Below, piece after piece: positions 26,792 through 34,153 of a stretch of DNA of 64,000 bases. Every line of letters begins with the position of its first letter. The stretch's first letter is position 1. The notes beneath the pieces are model-generated. The model worked only from the letters and a program-made list of their open reading frames with translations, ran no database searches and was not told where the DNA came from. The position numbers and the translations under genes were made by a program. The DNA comes from Tabrizicola sp. (lineage in GTDB: Bacteria > Pseudomonadota > Alphaproteobacteria > Rhodobacterales > Rhodobacteraceae), in assembly GCF_016793705.1 (NCBI RefSeq), contig NZ_JAEULO010000045.1, positions 1-64,000 on the forward strand. The letters run 5' to 3'.

Positions 26792-27805
26792 ATGACCGAA
26801 GTCGAGCTTCAAGGCCTGCTCTCCGGCCTGCCGCTGCCCGCGATGCTGGTCCGGCAGGACGACCGGGTTCTTGCGGTGAACGCCCCGGGCCGCGCGCTCC
26901 TGGGCGAGGGGATCGCGGGCCGCCATCCCGCGATGGCCGTCCGCGCGCCCGCGGTGCTGGAGGCGATCGGGGCGGTCGCCCGCGAGGGCGGTGTGCAGGA
27001 GGCGCGGATGGTGCTCCGCCGCGAGGGGCAGGAGGCGGTGTTCCAGGTCACGGTTTCGGACCAAGGTGACGTCGTGCTCTGCATCTTCCGCGACGTGACG
27101 GAGGCGGAGCGGGCGGGCGAGATGAGGCGCGATTTCGTCGCCAATGTCAGCCATGAACTGCGCACGCCGCTCACCGCGCTGATGGGCTTCATCGAGACCC
27201 TGAAGCATGCCGCGAAGGACGACCCCAAGGCGCGCGAGGCGTTCCTGGAGATCATGGCGACCGAGGCGGGCCGGATGAACCGTCTGGTCCGCGATCTGTT
27301 GCAGCTCAGCCGGGTCGAGGCGGAGGAGAGGGTCCGCCCGCGCGACCCGGTGGACCTGCGGGCGCTGCTGGAGGGGGTGATCTCCTCGCTGGCGGGCGTG
27401 GCGGCGAAGACGGGGGACCGGATGGAGCTGTCGGGCGATCCAGTGGTGGTGCCGGGGGATGCGGACCAGCTGACCCAGGTCTTCACCAACCTGATCGAAA
27501 ACGCGCTGAAATACGGCGGCGCGGGGCAGGTGGTGCGGGTCACGCTTTCCCCGGAGGAGACGGCTCGCGGTCCGGCGGTGCGGGTGGAGGTGGCGGACGA
27601 GGGGGAGGGGATCGATCCGGTCCACCTGCCGCGGCTGACGGAGCGGTTCTACCGGGTCGACTCGCATCGGTCCCGCGAGATGGGGGGGACGGGGCTGGGG
27701 CTGGCCATCGTGAAGCACATCGTGAGCCGGCACCGGGGGTGGCTCCGGGTGGAGAGCGTGGTGGGCGAGGGGAGCCGGTTCTCGGTCATCCTGCCGCTGG
27801 GGTGA
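26792..27805 (+). CDS. Sensor histidine kinase, PhoR-like
   Basis: 337 residues without a membrane segment. An N-terminal PAS domain (about 5-105) is followed by the dimerisation/phosphoacceptor helix FVANVSHELRTPLTALMGF with H121. The ATPase domain then shows the N box TNLIENALKYGG, G1 DEGEGIDP and G2 GGTGLGLAIVKHIVS. The arrangement and the HELRTPLTALMGFIETL text match the PhoR kinases of Rhodobacterales, which control phosphate uptake with PhoB. No pst, phoU or phoB gene follows here; the next gene is the unrelated AT-rich deaminase. GAGGAGAAG lies upstream of the ATG. Confidence 0.88.
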   Translation: MTEVELQGLLSGLPLPAMLVRQDDRVLAVNAPGRALLGEGIAGRHPAMAVRAPAVLEAIGAVAREGGVQEARMVLRREGQEAVFQVTVSDQGDVVLCIFRDVTEAERAGEMRRDFVANVSHELRTPLTALMGFIETLKHAAKDDPKAREAFLEIMATEAGRMNRLVRDLLQLSRVEAEERVRPRDPVDLRALLEGVISSLAGVAAKTGDRMELSGDPVVVPGDADQLTQVFTNLIENALKYGGAGQVVRVTLSPEETARGPAVRVEVADEGEGIDPVHLPRLTERFYRVDSHRSREMGGTGLGLAIVKHIVSRHRGWLRVESVVGEGSRFSVILPLG

Positions 27806-28099
27806 GGTGGGGGCTAGCCAAGGGACTCCGTCTGTCCACGGTGGACATTTTCGGATTATGCTTTGGAGGCAATGGGTTGCGCGTGGGCGTTAGGGGTTTG
27901 TTAAGGGGGTGGTTAAGGGAGGGTTAAGGTCGAGTGTGTAGATTTCGACCTTGTCAACAGACGTTGGTCATGCGGTAGACTTAAGGCTGACTAACTGGAA
28001 AAAGCGGGAACCTTTAAGCGTGACGAATGATGTTGGTTCGAACAAGAATGTTTGGCAATATCGCAACTGAAAGCAGAGTAAGAGAGATTCGACACAGTC
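27806..28099. other. Non-coding leader between the histidine kinase and the anti-phage deaminase gene
   Basis: 294 bases. The first part carries a dispersed palindrome with tail (27833-27895) and three GTTAAGG units (27900-27928). A hairpin follows with 8-bp perfect arms AAGGTCGA (27926-27933) and TCGACCTT (27945-27952). From about 27960 the composition becomes AT-rich, like the following gene. In Vibrio the homologous avcD gene is preceded by an inhibitory small RNA (AvcI), so this leader is the place to look for one; nothing in the sequence proves it. Confidence 0.5.
27833..27895 (+). repeat. Dispersed palindrome TGTCCACNGTGGACA plus conserved tail, copy 2
   Basis: Palindrome 27833-27847 with central G, then GGGTTG at 27874-27879 (27 bases after the palindrome) and CGTTAGGG at 27888-27895 (41 bases after). 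The same three elements at nearly the same spacing are found in the copies at 31996 (same strand) and 60062 (opposite strand). Confidence 0.8.
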
Positions 28100-29659
28100 A
28101 TGGGTAACCCTGTTGTTAACTTGCATTCATCGACCGAGATCGCTGATGCCGAAAGCAAGAAACTAGCAAAGACAATTGATGATCGTCTATCTCAGGAGTT
28201 GGTTTTTGCTCTTGTCGGTCCAGTAGGTTCAGGCTGCTCTACCACTGCTTCAGAGCTTAAGAAAGAGCTTGAGAACACCTACAAGTACATGGTTCCTGAA
28301 ATCATCTCCGTTTCCGCCATTATCAGGCGATCAATGCACTTGGTGGGTGTTGAGAGCTGCGAAAAGTCCAACTTGGAGAAGTACGTTGCTTCAATGCAGG
28401 ACGCAGGGAATGCGCTTCGCAAGAGATTTGGTGAGGATTACCTCTCAAAGCGGATTGTTGAGTCGATTCATCGGTCCAGAAAGTCATTCGGTGCATTCGA
28501 TGAAGGCGCTATAATTCCAAAACGAATTGCATATGTTATCGACTCGATTAAGAATCTGGATGAGCTGAGGCTCCTACGAAAGATTTACAAGGAAACCTTG
28601 GTCCTTGTTGGCGTGTTTGCTCCTGATGCTCAGAGGAGTGCTCGCTTAAATTTTCAAGAAGTTTATCAGAAAGTCGTTGATCAATTGTTTCAGAGAGACA
28701 AAGGGGAAAAGTGGTCATTTGGACAAGCAACCCGGAAAGTCTTCACGCAGTCGGATTGGTTTGTCTGTAATGATAGTACTCTGGACGAGTTGAAGAGAAA
28801 GATTCGTAGGTTTTTGGGGCTGGTATTTGATATTGGCGTGCAGACTCCTACGAAAGCTGAGGCGGCGATGTACAAGGCAAACGCTGTTGCTGGTAACTCA
28901 GCCTGTCTGTCTCGCCAAGTTGGAGCAACGATAGTTTCGTCCCGCGGTGAGTTCATCGGGATGGGCTGGAACGATGTACCAAAGTTCGGCGGAGGGCTTT
29001 ATGACGAAGATACAAAAACTGAATCCGCGATTGACAATCGGTGTTACAATTGGGGTGGCAACTGCTGTCACAATGAAGTAACCCGCAATGGCATTACAAG
29101 AGCTATCTCTTCTTTGCTGCTCAACGCAGACTTCGTAAAGAAGGGGACAAAGCTGGCTGATGTTGTGGCGCATCTGTCTGATACGCCTGTTGATGCGCTT
29201 ACGGAGTTTTCTCGTTCGATTCATGCAGAGATGGAGGCAATTCTCTCAGTTGCCAGGGAAGGTAAGCACTCTCTTGTTGGATCGACACTGTATACCAACA
29301 CATATCCGTGCCATAACTGCGCACGACATATTGTTGCGTCAGGGATCGTAAAGGTTGTTTACATTGAGCCGTATTTAAAGAGTCATGCGACAAAGCTTCA
29401 CTATGATGCAATTACGGAAGATCCCGCAGATTCTGAAAGTAAAGTGTTCTTTCAACAGTTCGATGGTATCGCGCCAAGAAATTATCTTAAGTTCTTTAGA
29501 TCTGAGCGTGACCGAAAGGCCGAAGGCGGCACGTATCTCAAGGGAGACGTAAAAAATGCTTTGCCAAGGCTTAGAATCGCATTAGATGGTCCTGCACGGT
29601 ACGAGGATCTCATCATGGTTTCGCTTTTGGACCTTGACAACTCTGTTGGTGGAGTATGA
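28100..29659 (+). CDS. avcD: Anti-phage dCTP deaminase (AvcD/DcdV type): P-loop domain fused to deoxycytidylate deaminase
   Basis: 519 residues. The N-terminal half (about 30-240) is a nucleoside-kinase-like P-loop domain whose glycine loop reads GPVGSGCST (40-48), with cysteine in place of the usual lysine. The C-terminal half (about 255-500) is a cytidine/deoxycytidylate deaminase domain with zinc ligands H375 in HAEMEA and C404/C407 in PCHNC, and E377 as proton shuttle. An extra Cys/His cluster (C315, C322, C323, H324) precedes it. This two-domain architecture is that of AvcD/DcdV, which deaminate dCTP (and dCMP) after phage infection and starve phage DNA synthesis. GC is about 45% against about 65% around, so the gene is probably acquired. 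It overlaps the following 66-codon frame by four bases. Confidence 0.9.
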   Translation: MGNPVVNLHSSTEIADAESKKLAKTIDDRLSQELVFALVGPVGSGCSTTASELKKELENTYKYMVPEIISVSAIIRRSMHLVGVESCEKSNLEKYVASMQDAGNALRKRFGEDYLSKRIVESIHRSRKSFGAFDEGAIIPKRIAYVIDSIKNLDELRLLRKIYKETLVLVGVFAPDAQRSARLNFQEVYQKVVDQLFQRDKGEKWSFGQATRKVFTQSDWFVCNDSTLDELKRKIRRFLGLVFDIGVQTPTKAEAAMYKANAVAGNSACLSRQVGATIVSSRGEFIGMGWNDVPKFGGGLYDEDTKTESAIDNRCYNWGGNCCHNEVTRNGITRAISSLLLNADFVKKGTKLADVVAHLSDTPVDALTEFSRSIHAEMEAILSVAREGKHSLVGSTLYTNTYPCHNCARHIVASGIVKVVYIEPYLKSHATKLHYDAITEDPADSESKVFFQQFDGIAPRNYLKFFRSERDRKAEGGTYLKGDVKNALPRLRIALDGPARYEDLIMVSLLDLDNSVGGV

Positions 29660-29856
29660 GCCGCCGCGATTCGGATCGACAGTATGCGCTCCCGTTCGGC
29701 GAGGGGAGCTCGCCGAGGGCAGACGCAGGTGTGTTTGGCCGTAAGGTGGTTGCCTTTTCCGATGCCCTTGACGAGAGAGAGCGTCTTGAAGCTCTTCGTC
29801 GGCTGAAGTCGGAGAAGATCTTTGACACATCGCGATATGACAAACTGCTGAAGTGA
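29656..29856 (+). CDS. Small protein of unknown function coupled to the anti-phage deaminase gene
   Basis: 66 residues. Its ATG overlaps the deaminase stop (ATGA), the usual mark of translational coupling. The protein has a polar, arginine/glycine-rich N-terminus (QYALPFGEGSSPRADAGVFG) and a C-terminal charged helix (DERERLEALRRLKSEKIFD). It resembles no family I know. It has no signal peptide or membrane segment. It might be a partner or modulator of the deaminase. GC is intermediate between the deaminase gene and the chromosome. Confidence 0.65.
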   Translation: MSRRDSDRQYALPFGEGSSPRADAGVFGRKVVAFSDALDERERLEALRRLKSEKIFDTSRYDKLLK

Positions 29857-29905
29857 CGGACTTCAAGACATCACTACGGTGGTGTATGCCCTCTGTATCC
29901 TCACC

Positions 29906-30838
29906 TCACAACCTCCCCAACCGCTCCGTCAACAGCCGGTAGAACCCCTCCCGGTCCACGGAGCCCATGAACATTGCGTTGGGCTCTCGCCCCGTCACGC
30001 GCCACCAGTCGGCGACGGTCATGCCGAGGGTGAGCTCCGATCCCGTCTCGATCTCCACGTTGATGTGGCGGCCGTGGAAGAGGGCGGGCTCGATCAGGTA
30101 GGCGATCACGCAGGGGTCGTGCAGGGGGGCGCCTTCGGAGCCGTATTTGGCGGTGTCGAAGCGTTCGAAGAAATCGGTCCAGGAGGCGACGGCCTGGCCC
30201 ACGGGGGTGCCGAGGGCGCGCATCTCCTCCACCCAGGCGCGGGAGGTCAGGGCCTTGTGGGTGACGTCCAAGGGCATGACCACAAGGGGAACGCCGGATT
30301 TGAACACGATGTCAGCGGCTTCGGGGTCGACGTAGATGTTGAACTCGGCCGCGGGGGTGACGTTGCCGACCTCGAAATAGGCGCCGCCCATCAGGACGAT
30401 CTCGGCCACGCGGGGGATGATGTCGGGGGCGCGGAGGAAGGCGGTGGCGATGTTTGTCAGGGGGCCGAGGGGGCAGAGGGTGATGGTGCCTGCCGGGTGG
30501 GCGCGGAGGGTGTCGATGATGTGGTCGACGGCGTGTTGGGGTTGGAGGGGGAGTGAGGGCTCGGGCAGCGGGATGCCGTCGAGGCCGGTCTTGCCGTGGA
30601 CGTATTCGGCGGTGACGAGCTTGCGCCTCAAGGGCGCGTCGCAGCCGGCGTAGACGGGGATCTGGTGGCCGGAGAGTTCAACGATCTGGCGGGCGTTGCG
30701 GGTGGTGAGGGGGAGGGGCACGTTCCCGGCGACGGTGGTGAGGGCGAGGACCTCCAGTTCCGGCGAGGCGAGGGCGAGGAGGATGGCGACGGCGTCGTCC
30801 TGGCCGGGGTCGGTGTCGATGATGATCTTGCGGGGCAT
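29906..30838 (-). CDS. Nucleoside hydrolase (IunH family)
   Basis: 310 residues. Splits the N-glycosidic bond of purine or pyrimidine ribonucleosides. The calcium-binding N-terminal DTDPGQDDA (D10, D14, D15) is intact, as is the C-terminal GAPLHDPCVIAYL aspartate. The catalytic-pocket LMGGAYFEVGNVTPAAEFNIYVDPEAA is also conserved. Normal high GC, unlike the AT-rich deaminase gene to its left, toward which it is transcribed convergently; 49 bases separate the 66-codon frame from this stop. The functional theme (nucleotides) is shared, but shared ancestry of the two loci is not indicated. Confidence 0.93.
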   Translation of the reverse strand: MPRKIIIDTDPGQDDAVAILLALASPELEVLALTTVAGNVPLPLTTRNARQIVELSGHQIPVYAGCDAPLRRKLVTAEYVHGKTGLDGIPLPEPSLPLQPQHAVDHIIDTLRAHPAGTITLCPLGPLTNIATAFLRAPDIIPRVAEIVLMGGAYFEVGNVTPAAEFNIYVDPEAADIVFKSGVPLVVMPLDVTHKALTSRAWVEEMRALGTPVGQAVASWTDFFERFDTAKYGSEGAPLHDPCVIAYLIEPALFHGRHINVEIETGSELTLGMTVADWWRVTGREPNAMFMGSVDREGFYRLLTERLGRL

Positions 30839-30962
30839 GTCGGGCTCCTTCTGCCGCGGCGAGTAAGCGGTATGGCAGGAAATTTGTCCAGACGGTCAGG
30901 AAAATCCTGCGTGCAAGGCCGGGTTGGCGGTGTAGGCTTTCCCGGTCAGGTGCGGGAGGCTC

Positions 30963-31994
30963 ATGATGGACATTCTGGTCGGGACGACGAAGGGACTCTT
31001 CGTGCTGGAGGGCGGGCGGAAGGTGACGGGGCCGTTCTGCGAGGGCTGGCCGATCAACCATGCGATTGGGCGCGACGGGGAGATTTTCGCGGCGGGGGGC
31101 AGCGGCTGGCATGGGGCCGGGGTCTGGCGGCGGCGCGGGGGGGAGTGGTCGGTGTCGAAGGGGCCGTTCGAGGGGGCGGAGCAGCTCTGGTCGCTGTGCC
31201 ATGACCGGGACCGGGTTCTGGCGGGGTCGAAGCCGGCCTATCTGTACGAGAGCCTGGATGGGGGCGAAAGCTGGCGGCGGCTGGAGGCGCTGACCGACCA
31301 GCCGGGGGCGGACCAGTGGATGCCGGGGGCGGCGGGGCTGGTGCTGCACACGATCCTGGCGGATCAGAAGGGGGGGCTCTGGGTCGGCATCTCGGCGGCG
31401 GGGGTGTTCGAGAGCCGGGATGGCGGGATGAGCTGGGTGCAGCGGAACCGGCGGGGGAACCGGGCAGGCCCGGCGGGGGCGCTGGAGCGGCACTGGGATG
31501 GCGAGGAGTTCCGGAAGGAGGACGAGATCTTCAGTTGCGTCCACAACCTCGCGTTCGGGGCGGCGGAGGGGCTGATCTACATGCAGAACCACCAGGGGGT
31601 CTACCGGTCGCGCGACGGTGGGGCGGTCTGGGAGGAGGTGACGGAGGGGCTGCCCTCGACCTTCGGCTTCCCGGTGGCGGCGCATCCGACGAAGCCGGGG
31701 GTGTTCTGGGTGTTCCCGCTGAACGGGGATTCCTCGGGGCGGTATCCGGTGGATGCGAGGGCAATGGTCTGGAAGACCGAGGACGGGGGCGAGAGCTGGG
31801 CGGGGAAGGGCGAGGGATTGCCGGAGCGGGACTGCTTCTTCACGGTGCTGCGGCAGGGGATGGCCTCGACGGAGGGCGGGGTGGCCTTCGGGACGAACTC
31901 GGGGTCGGTTTACCTCAGCCGGGATGAGGGGGAGACGTGGCAGGAGGTCGCCAAGCATCTGCCGACAGTCTTGTCAGTGGAGTTCATGGGGTAG
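30963..31994 (+). CDS. BNR/Asp-box repeat (sialidase-like beta-propeller) protein
   Basis: 343 residues, starting at 30963 or the adjacent ATG at 30966 (GGGAGG upstream). At least four Asp-box motifs are visible (SLDGGESWRR, SRDGGMSWVQ, SRDGGAVWEE, TEDGGESWAG, with SRDEGETWQE near the end), defining a sialidase-type propeller. No signal peptide is present, and the catalytic tyrosine/glutamate arrangement of true sialidases is not evident. It is best called a WD40/YVTN/BNR-like repeat protein of unknown role. It is divergent from the nucleoside hydrolase. Confidence 0.85.
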   Translation: MMDILVGTTKGLFVLEGGRKVTGPFCEGWPINHAIGRDGEIFAAGGSGWHGAGVWRRRGGEWSVSKGPFEGAEQLWSLCHDRDRVLAGSKPAYLYESLDGGESWRRLEALTDQPGADQWMPGAAGLVLHTILADQKGGLWVGISAAGVFESRDGGMSWVQRNRRGNRAGPAGALERHWDGEEFRKEDEIFSCVHNLAFGAAEGLIYMQNHQGVYRSRDGGAVWEEVTEGLPSTFGFPVAAHPTKPGVFWVFPLNGDSSGRYPVDARAMVWKTEDGGESWAGKGEGLPERDCFFTVLRQGMASTEGGVAFGTNSGSVYLSRDEGETWQEVAKHLPTVLSVEFMG

Positions 31995-31995
31995 C

Positions 31996-32057
31996 TGTCC
32001 ACGGTGGACAGAAAATCGCAGCGTTTGGAATCAAAGGGTTGTTTGCGGACGTTAAGG
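31996..32057 (+). repeat. Dispersed palindrome TGTCCACNGTGGACA plus conserved tail, copy 3
   Basis: Palindrome 31996-32010 starts two bases after the preceding stop codon. GGGTTG is at 32036-32041 (26 bases after the palindrome) and CGTTAAGG at 32050-32057 (40 bases after), matching copy 2 and copy 4. Confidence 0.8.
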
Positions 32058-32149
32058 AACTGGAAAGGTTTGGGGCAGGGATTTCAGACCTGTTTCCGTG
32101 TCGTCGATGGGCTAGGGTCCCGCGCAAACAGGTTTGCAAGGGGACCTTC

Positions 32150-32551
32150 ATGCACGCGCTTTTGTCGATTGCCCTTCTCGTCGGCGCCGTGTTCGGCAGC
32201 GAATGGCTGGTCGGGGCCTGGCTGGGCGAGGCGCGGCGGCTCTGGGTGGGGTTCGGCGGGGTCGGGCTGATGGTCGGCGGCGGGGCGCTGGTGCAGGCGA
32301 GCGGGATTGCAGAGTTGACCCGTGTCTTGCTCAACCTCGTGATCGGGGCCGGGATTGGCGCGACGCAGGCCCGGGCCGGGGTGCGGTTGGGCTGGTTGCG
32401 GCACGGGCTGCGCTGGGTGGGCGTGGAGACCCAGGCGACAGCGGAAGACGTGCCAGTGGTGTCGCGGTTTGGCGGCTGGCTTCTGACCCTGGGCTGGGCC
32501 GGGTCGCTGGTCGGGCTGGGGATGGTCTGGACGGGGGTGTTCGGGGGGTGA
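32150..32551 (+). CDS. Small integral membrane protein of unknown function
   Basis: 133 residues from the ATG at 32150; the frame is open further upstream but crosses the repeat. Four hydrophobic stretches are visible (about 3-20, 31-47, 51-75 and 105-128), rich in G, L, V and W. No conserved motif is recognised. It stands alone between the repeat and a secreted protease gene 105 bases downstream on the same strand. Confidence 0.6.
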   Translation: MHALLSIALLVGAVFGSEWLVGAWLGEARRLWVGFGGVGLMVGGGALVQASGIAELTRVLLNLVIGAGIGATQARAGVRLGWLRHGLRWVGVETQATAEDVPVVSRFGGWLLTLGWAGSLVGLGMVWTGVFGG

Positions 32552-32656
32552 GCCGACCCGGCAGGCCGGGAAAAACCCGAAGCCTTCCACAATCGTGCCC
32601 ATTTGGCCTGATCTGGTCGGGGACATGCCACTGGCTCTGCCACCGGGAGAAACGAC

Positions 32657-34090
32657 ATGCGTGCGCTGATCCTTGTCCTGCTTCTGGTCCTGCCCATCGG
32701 GCCGCTGTCGGCCTATACTGCCGAGGAACTGGGCCAGGAATTCGACGCCCGCCAGTTGACCGAGCAGGAGAAGCGCTTCCTTCAGGTCGGGCTGGCCTTT
32801 GCCAGCTTTTACAACGGCATGATCGACGGGGCCTGGGGCCAGGCCAGCCAGCGGGCGCTGGAGCGCTACACGCTGGCCAATGGCGGCACATCAATCGTGA
32901 CCAACGCGGATGCGCTGTTCGCTGCGCTCGACGCCTATGAGGCGCTTGATGCGGAAGGCTGGGAGCGGCAGTACAACTCGGCGCTGGACATGTCGTTCCT
33001 GGTTCCGACCGCCGCCCTGATCGACGGCGCGCCGTCAGATGTCTTCGTCAACTTGAACGTGCGGGGCCGGTCGATTGGCTATTCGATGACCATCGACAAT
33101 GGCCGCGCCGCACAAGGGTATCACGAATACACGGCAGGCAGGGCCATCGGAGAGGTCTACACAGTGCGCCGCCCGCTGTTGTGGATCACCTCGGCGCGGA
33201 CCTCGGGCGGGATCAGCCTGTACACCAGATCGGATTACCGGGGCGGCAGCTGGTCGACACTGATGATCGCCGCAGCCGACAGCGATGCCGGGGCCTTTGC
33301 CGCCATCACCGGAAGCATCGCGCCGGGCTATGCTCCGGCCATCGGAGTTTCTTCCGGGCGACTGGCCACCGGGATCGAGACGTTGGCCCGGATCATGGAC
33401 GAGCGCGAGACGCCGGACCCGGCACCTTCCGCACGGGTTCCAGACACGGGAGGGGAAACGGTGGCGGCCTCCGGCCCCCATGCGGTGGGGTTCGGGACCG
33501 GGTTCATCGTGTCCGAGGACGGGTATCTGCTGACGAACCAGCATGTCGTCTCGGGCTGCGCCAGCCTGTCGGTGGATGGCGAACCGGCCAGCGTGGTGGC
33601 GGAAGATGCGGTCTTCGACTTGGCCCTGTTGCGGGTGCCTGCCCTGTCGCACGCCAAGCCGGCCAGCTTTGCCGCCGATCCCGCGCGGCTGAATTCGGAC
33701 GTCACGGTGGCGGGCTATCCGCTGCCCGACCTGCTCGGCGGTCTAAACGTGACCCGCGGGTCGGTCACCAGCCTGAAGGGGATGGGCGGCGACGGCATCA
33801 ACATGCAGATCTCGGCCCCGGTCCAGCCGGGCAATTCGGGCGGGCCGGTGATCAATGCGGCGGGTCAGGTTGTCGGGGTGGTGGTGGCCAAGCTGGATAT
33901 CGCCTATGCGCTCAAGGCCTACGATGACATTCCGCAGAACGTGAACTTCGCGATACGCGGCGAGATCGCCAAGCTGTTCCTGGCGCAGAACGGGGTCGAT
34001 CCGGTGATCGGTGGGGCAGGGCCGGGGATGGCGCCGGAGGTGCTGGCCGAACAGGCACAGGCCTTCACGCGGCTGATCACCTGCAACTGA
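32657..34090 (+). CDS. Secreted trypsin-like serine protease with N-terminal peptidoglycan-binding-like region
   Basis: 477 residues with a signal peptide (MRALILVLLLVLPIGPLSA). Residues 20-95 (QEKRFLQVGLAFASFYNGMIDGAWGQASQRALERY) look like a peptidoglycan-binding_1-type helical repeat. A middle beta-rich domain follows (about 110-250). The C-terminal protease domain (about 275-450) has a complete triad: H296 (TNQHV), D321 (VFDLALL) and S394 (PGNSGGPV). No PDZ domain is attached, so it differs from DegP/DegQ. GGGAGAAACGAC precedes the ATG. Substrate unknown; a periplasmic or cell-wall-associated role is inferred. Confidence 0.88.
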   Translation: MRALILVLLLVLPIGPLSAYTAEELGQEFDARQLTEQEKRFLQVGLAFASFYNGMIDGAWGQASQRALERYTLANGGTSIVTNADALFAALDAYEALDAEGWERQYNSALDMSFLVPTAALIDGAPSDVFVNLNVRGRSIGYSMTIDNGRAAQGYHEYTAGRAIGEVYTVRRPLLWITSARTSGGISLYTRSDYRGGSWSTLMIAAADSDAGAFAAITGSIAPGYAPAIGVSSGRLATGIETLARIMDERETPDPAPSARVPDTGGETVAASGPHAVGFGTGFIVSEDGYLLTNQHVVSGCASLSVDGEPASVVAEDAVFDLALLRVPALSHAKPASFAADPARLNSDVTVAGYPLPDLLGGLNVTRGSVTSLKGMGGDGINMQISAPVQPGNSGGPVINAAGQVVGVVVAKLDIAYALKAYDDIPQNVNFAIRGEIAKLFLAQNGVDPVIGGAGPGMAPEVLAEQAQAFTRLITCN

Positions 34091-34091
34091 A

Positions 34092-34141
34092 AAGAGCGCG
34101 CCGGGGCGCGCTCTTGCAAGGGAGTCGGGGCACGCCCCGAC
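34092..34141. terminator. Two adjacent GC-rich hairpins between convergent genes
   Basis: The first stem has 11-base complementary arms (34092-34102 and 34105-34115). The second has 7-base arms GTCGGGG (34124-34130) and CCCCGAC (34135-34141) around CACG. They lie just after the protease stop and before the stop of the opposing iron-binding-protein gene. They probably act as a bidirectional terminator, although no T-run is present. Confidence 0.6.
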
Positions 34142-34153
34142 CTACGGGTGGGA

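Noticed and set aside
27900-27928. GTTAAGG repeats read as a CtrA binding site
   Set aside because: The spacing of the TTAA halves (8 bases here) does not match TTAA-N7-TTAA, so it is not called.
29906-30838. Nucleoside hydrolase considered part of the deaminase defence operon
   Set aside because: Opposite strand, high GC and convergent orientation; no sign of cotransfer.
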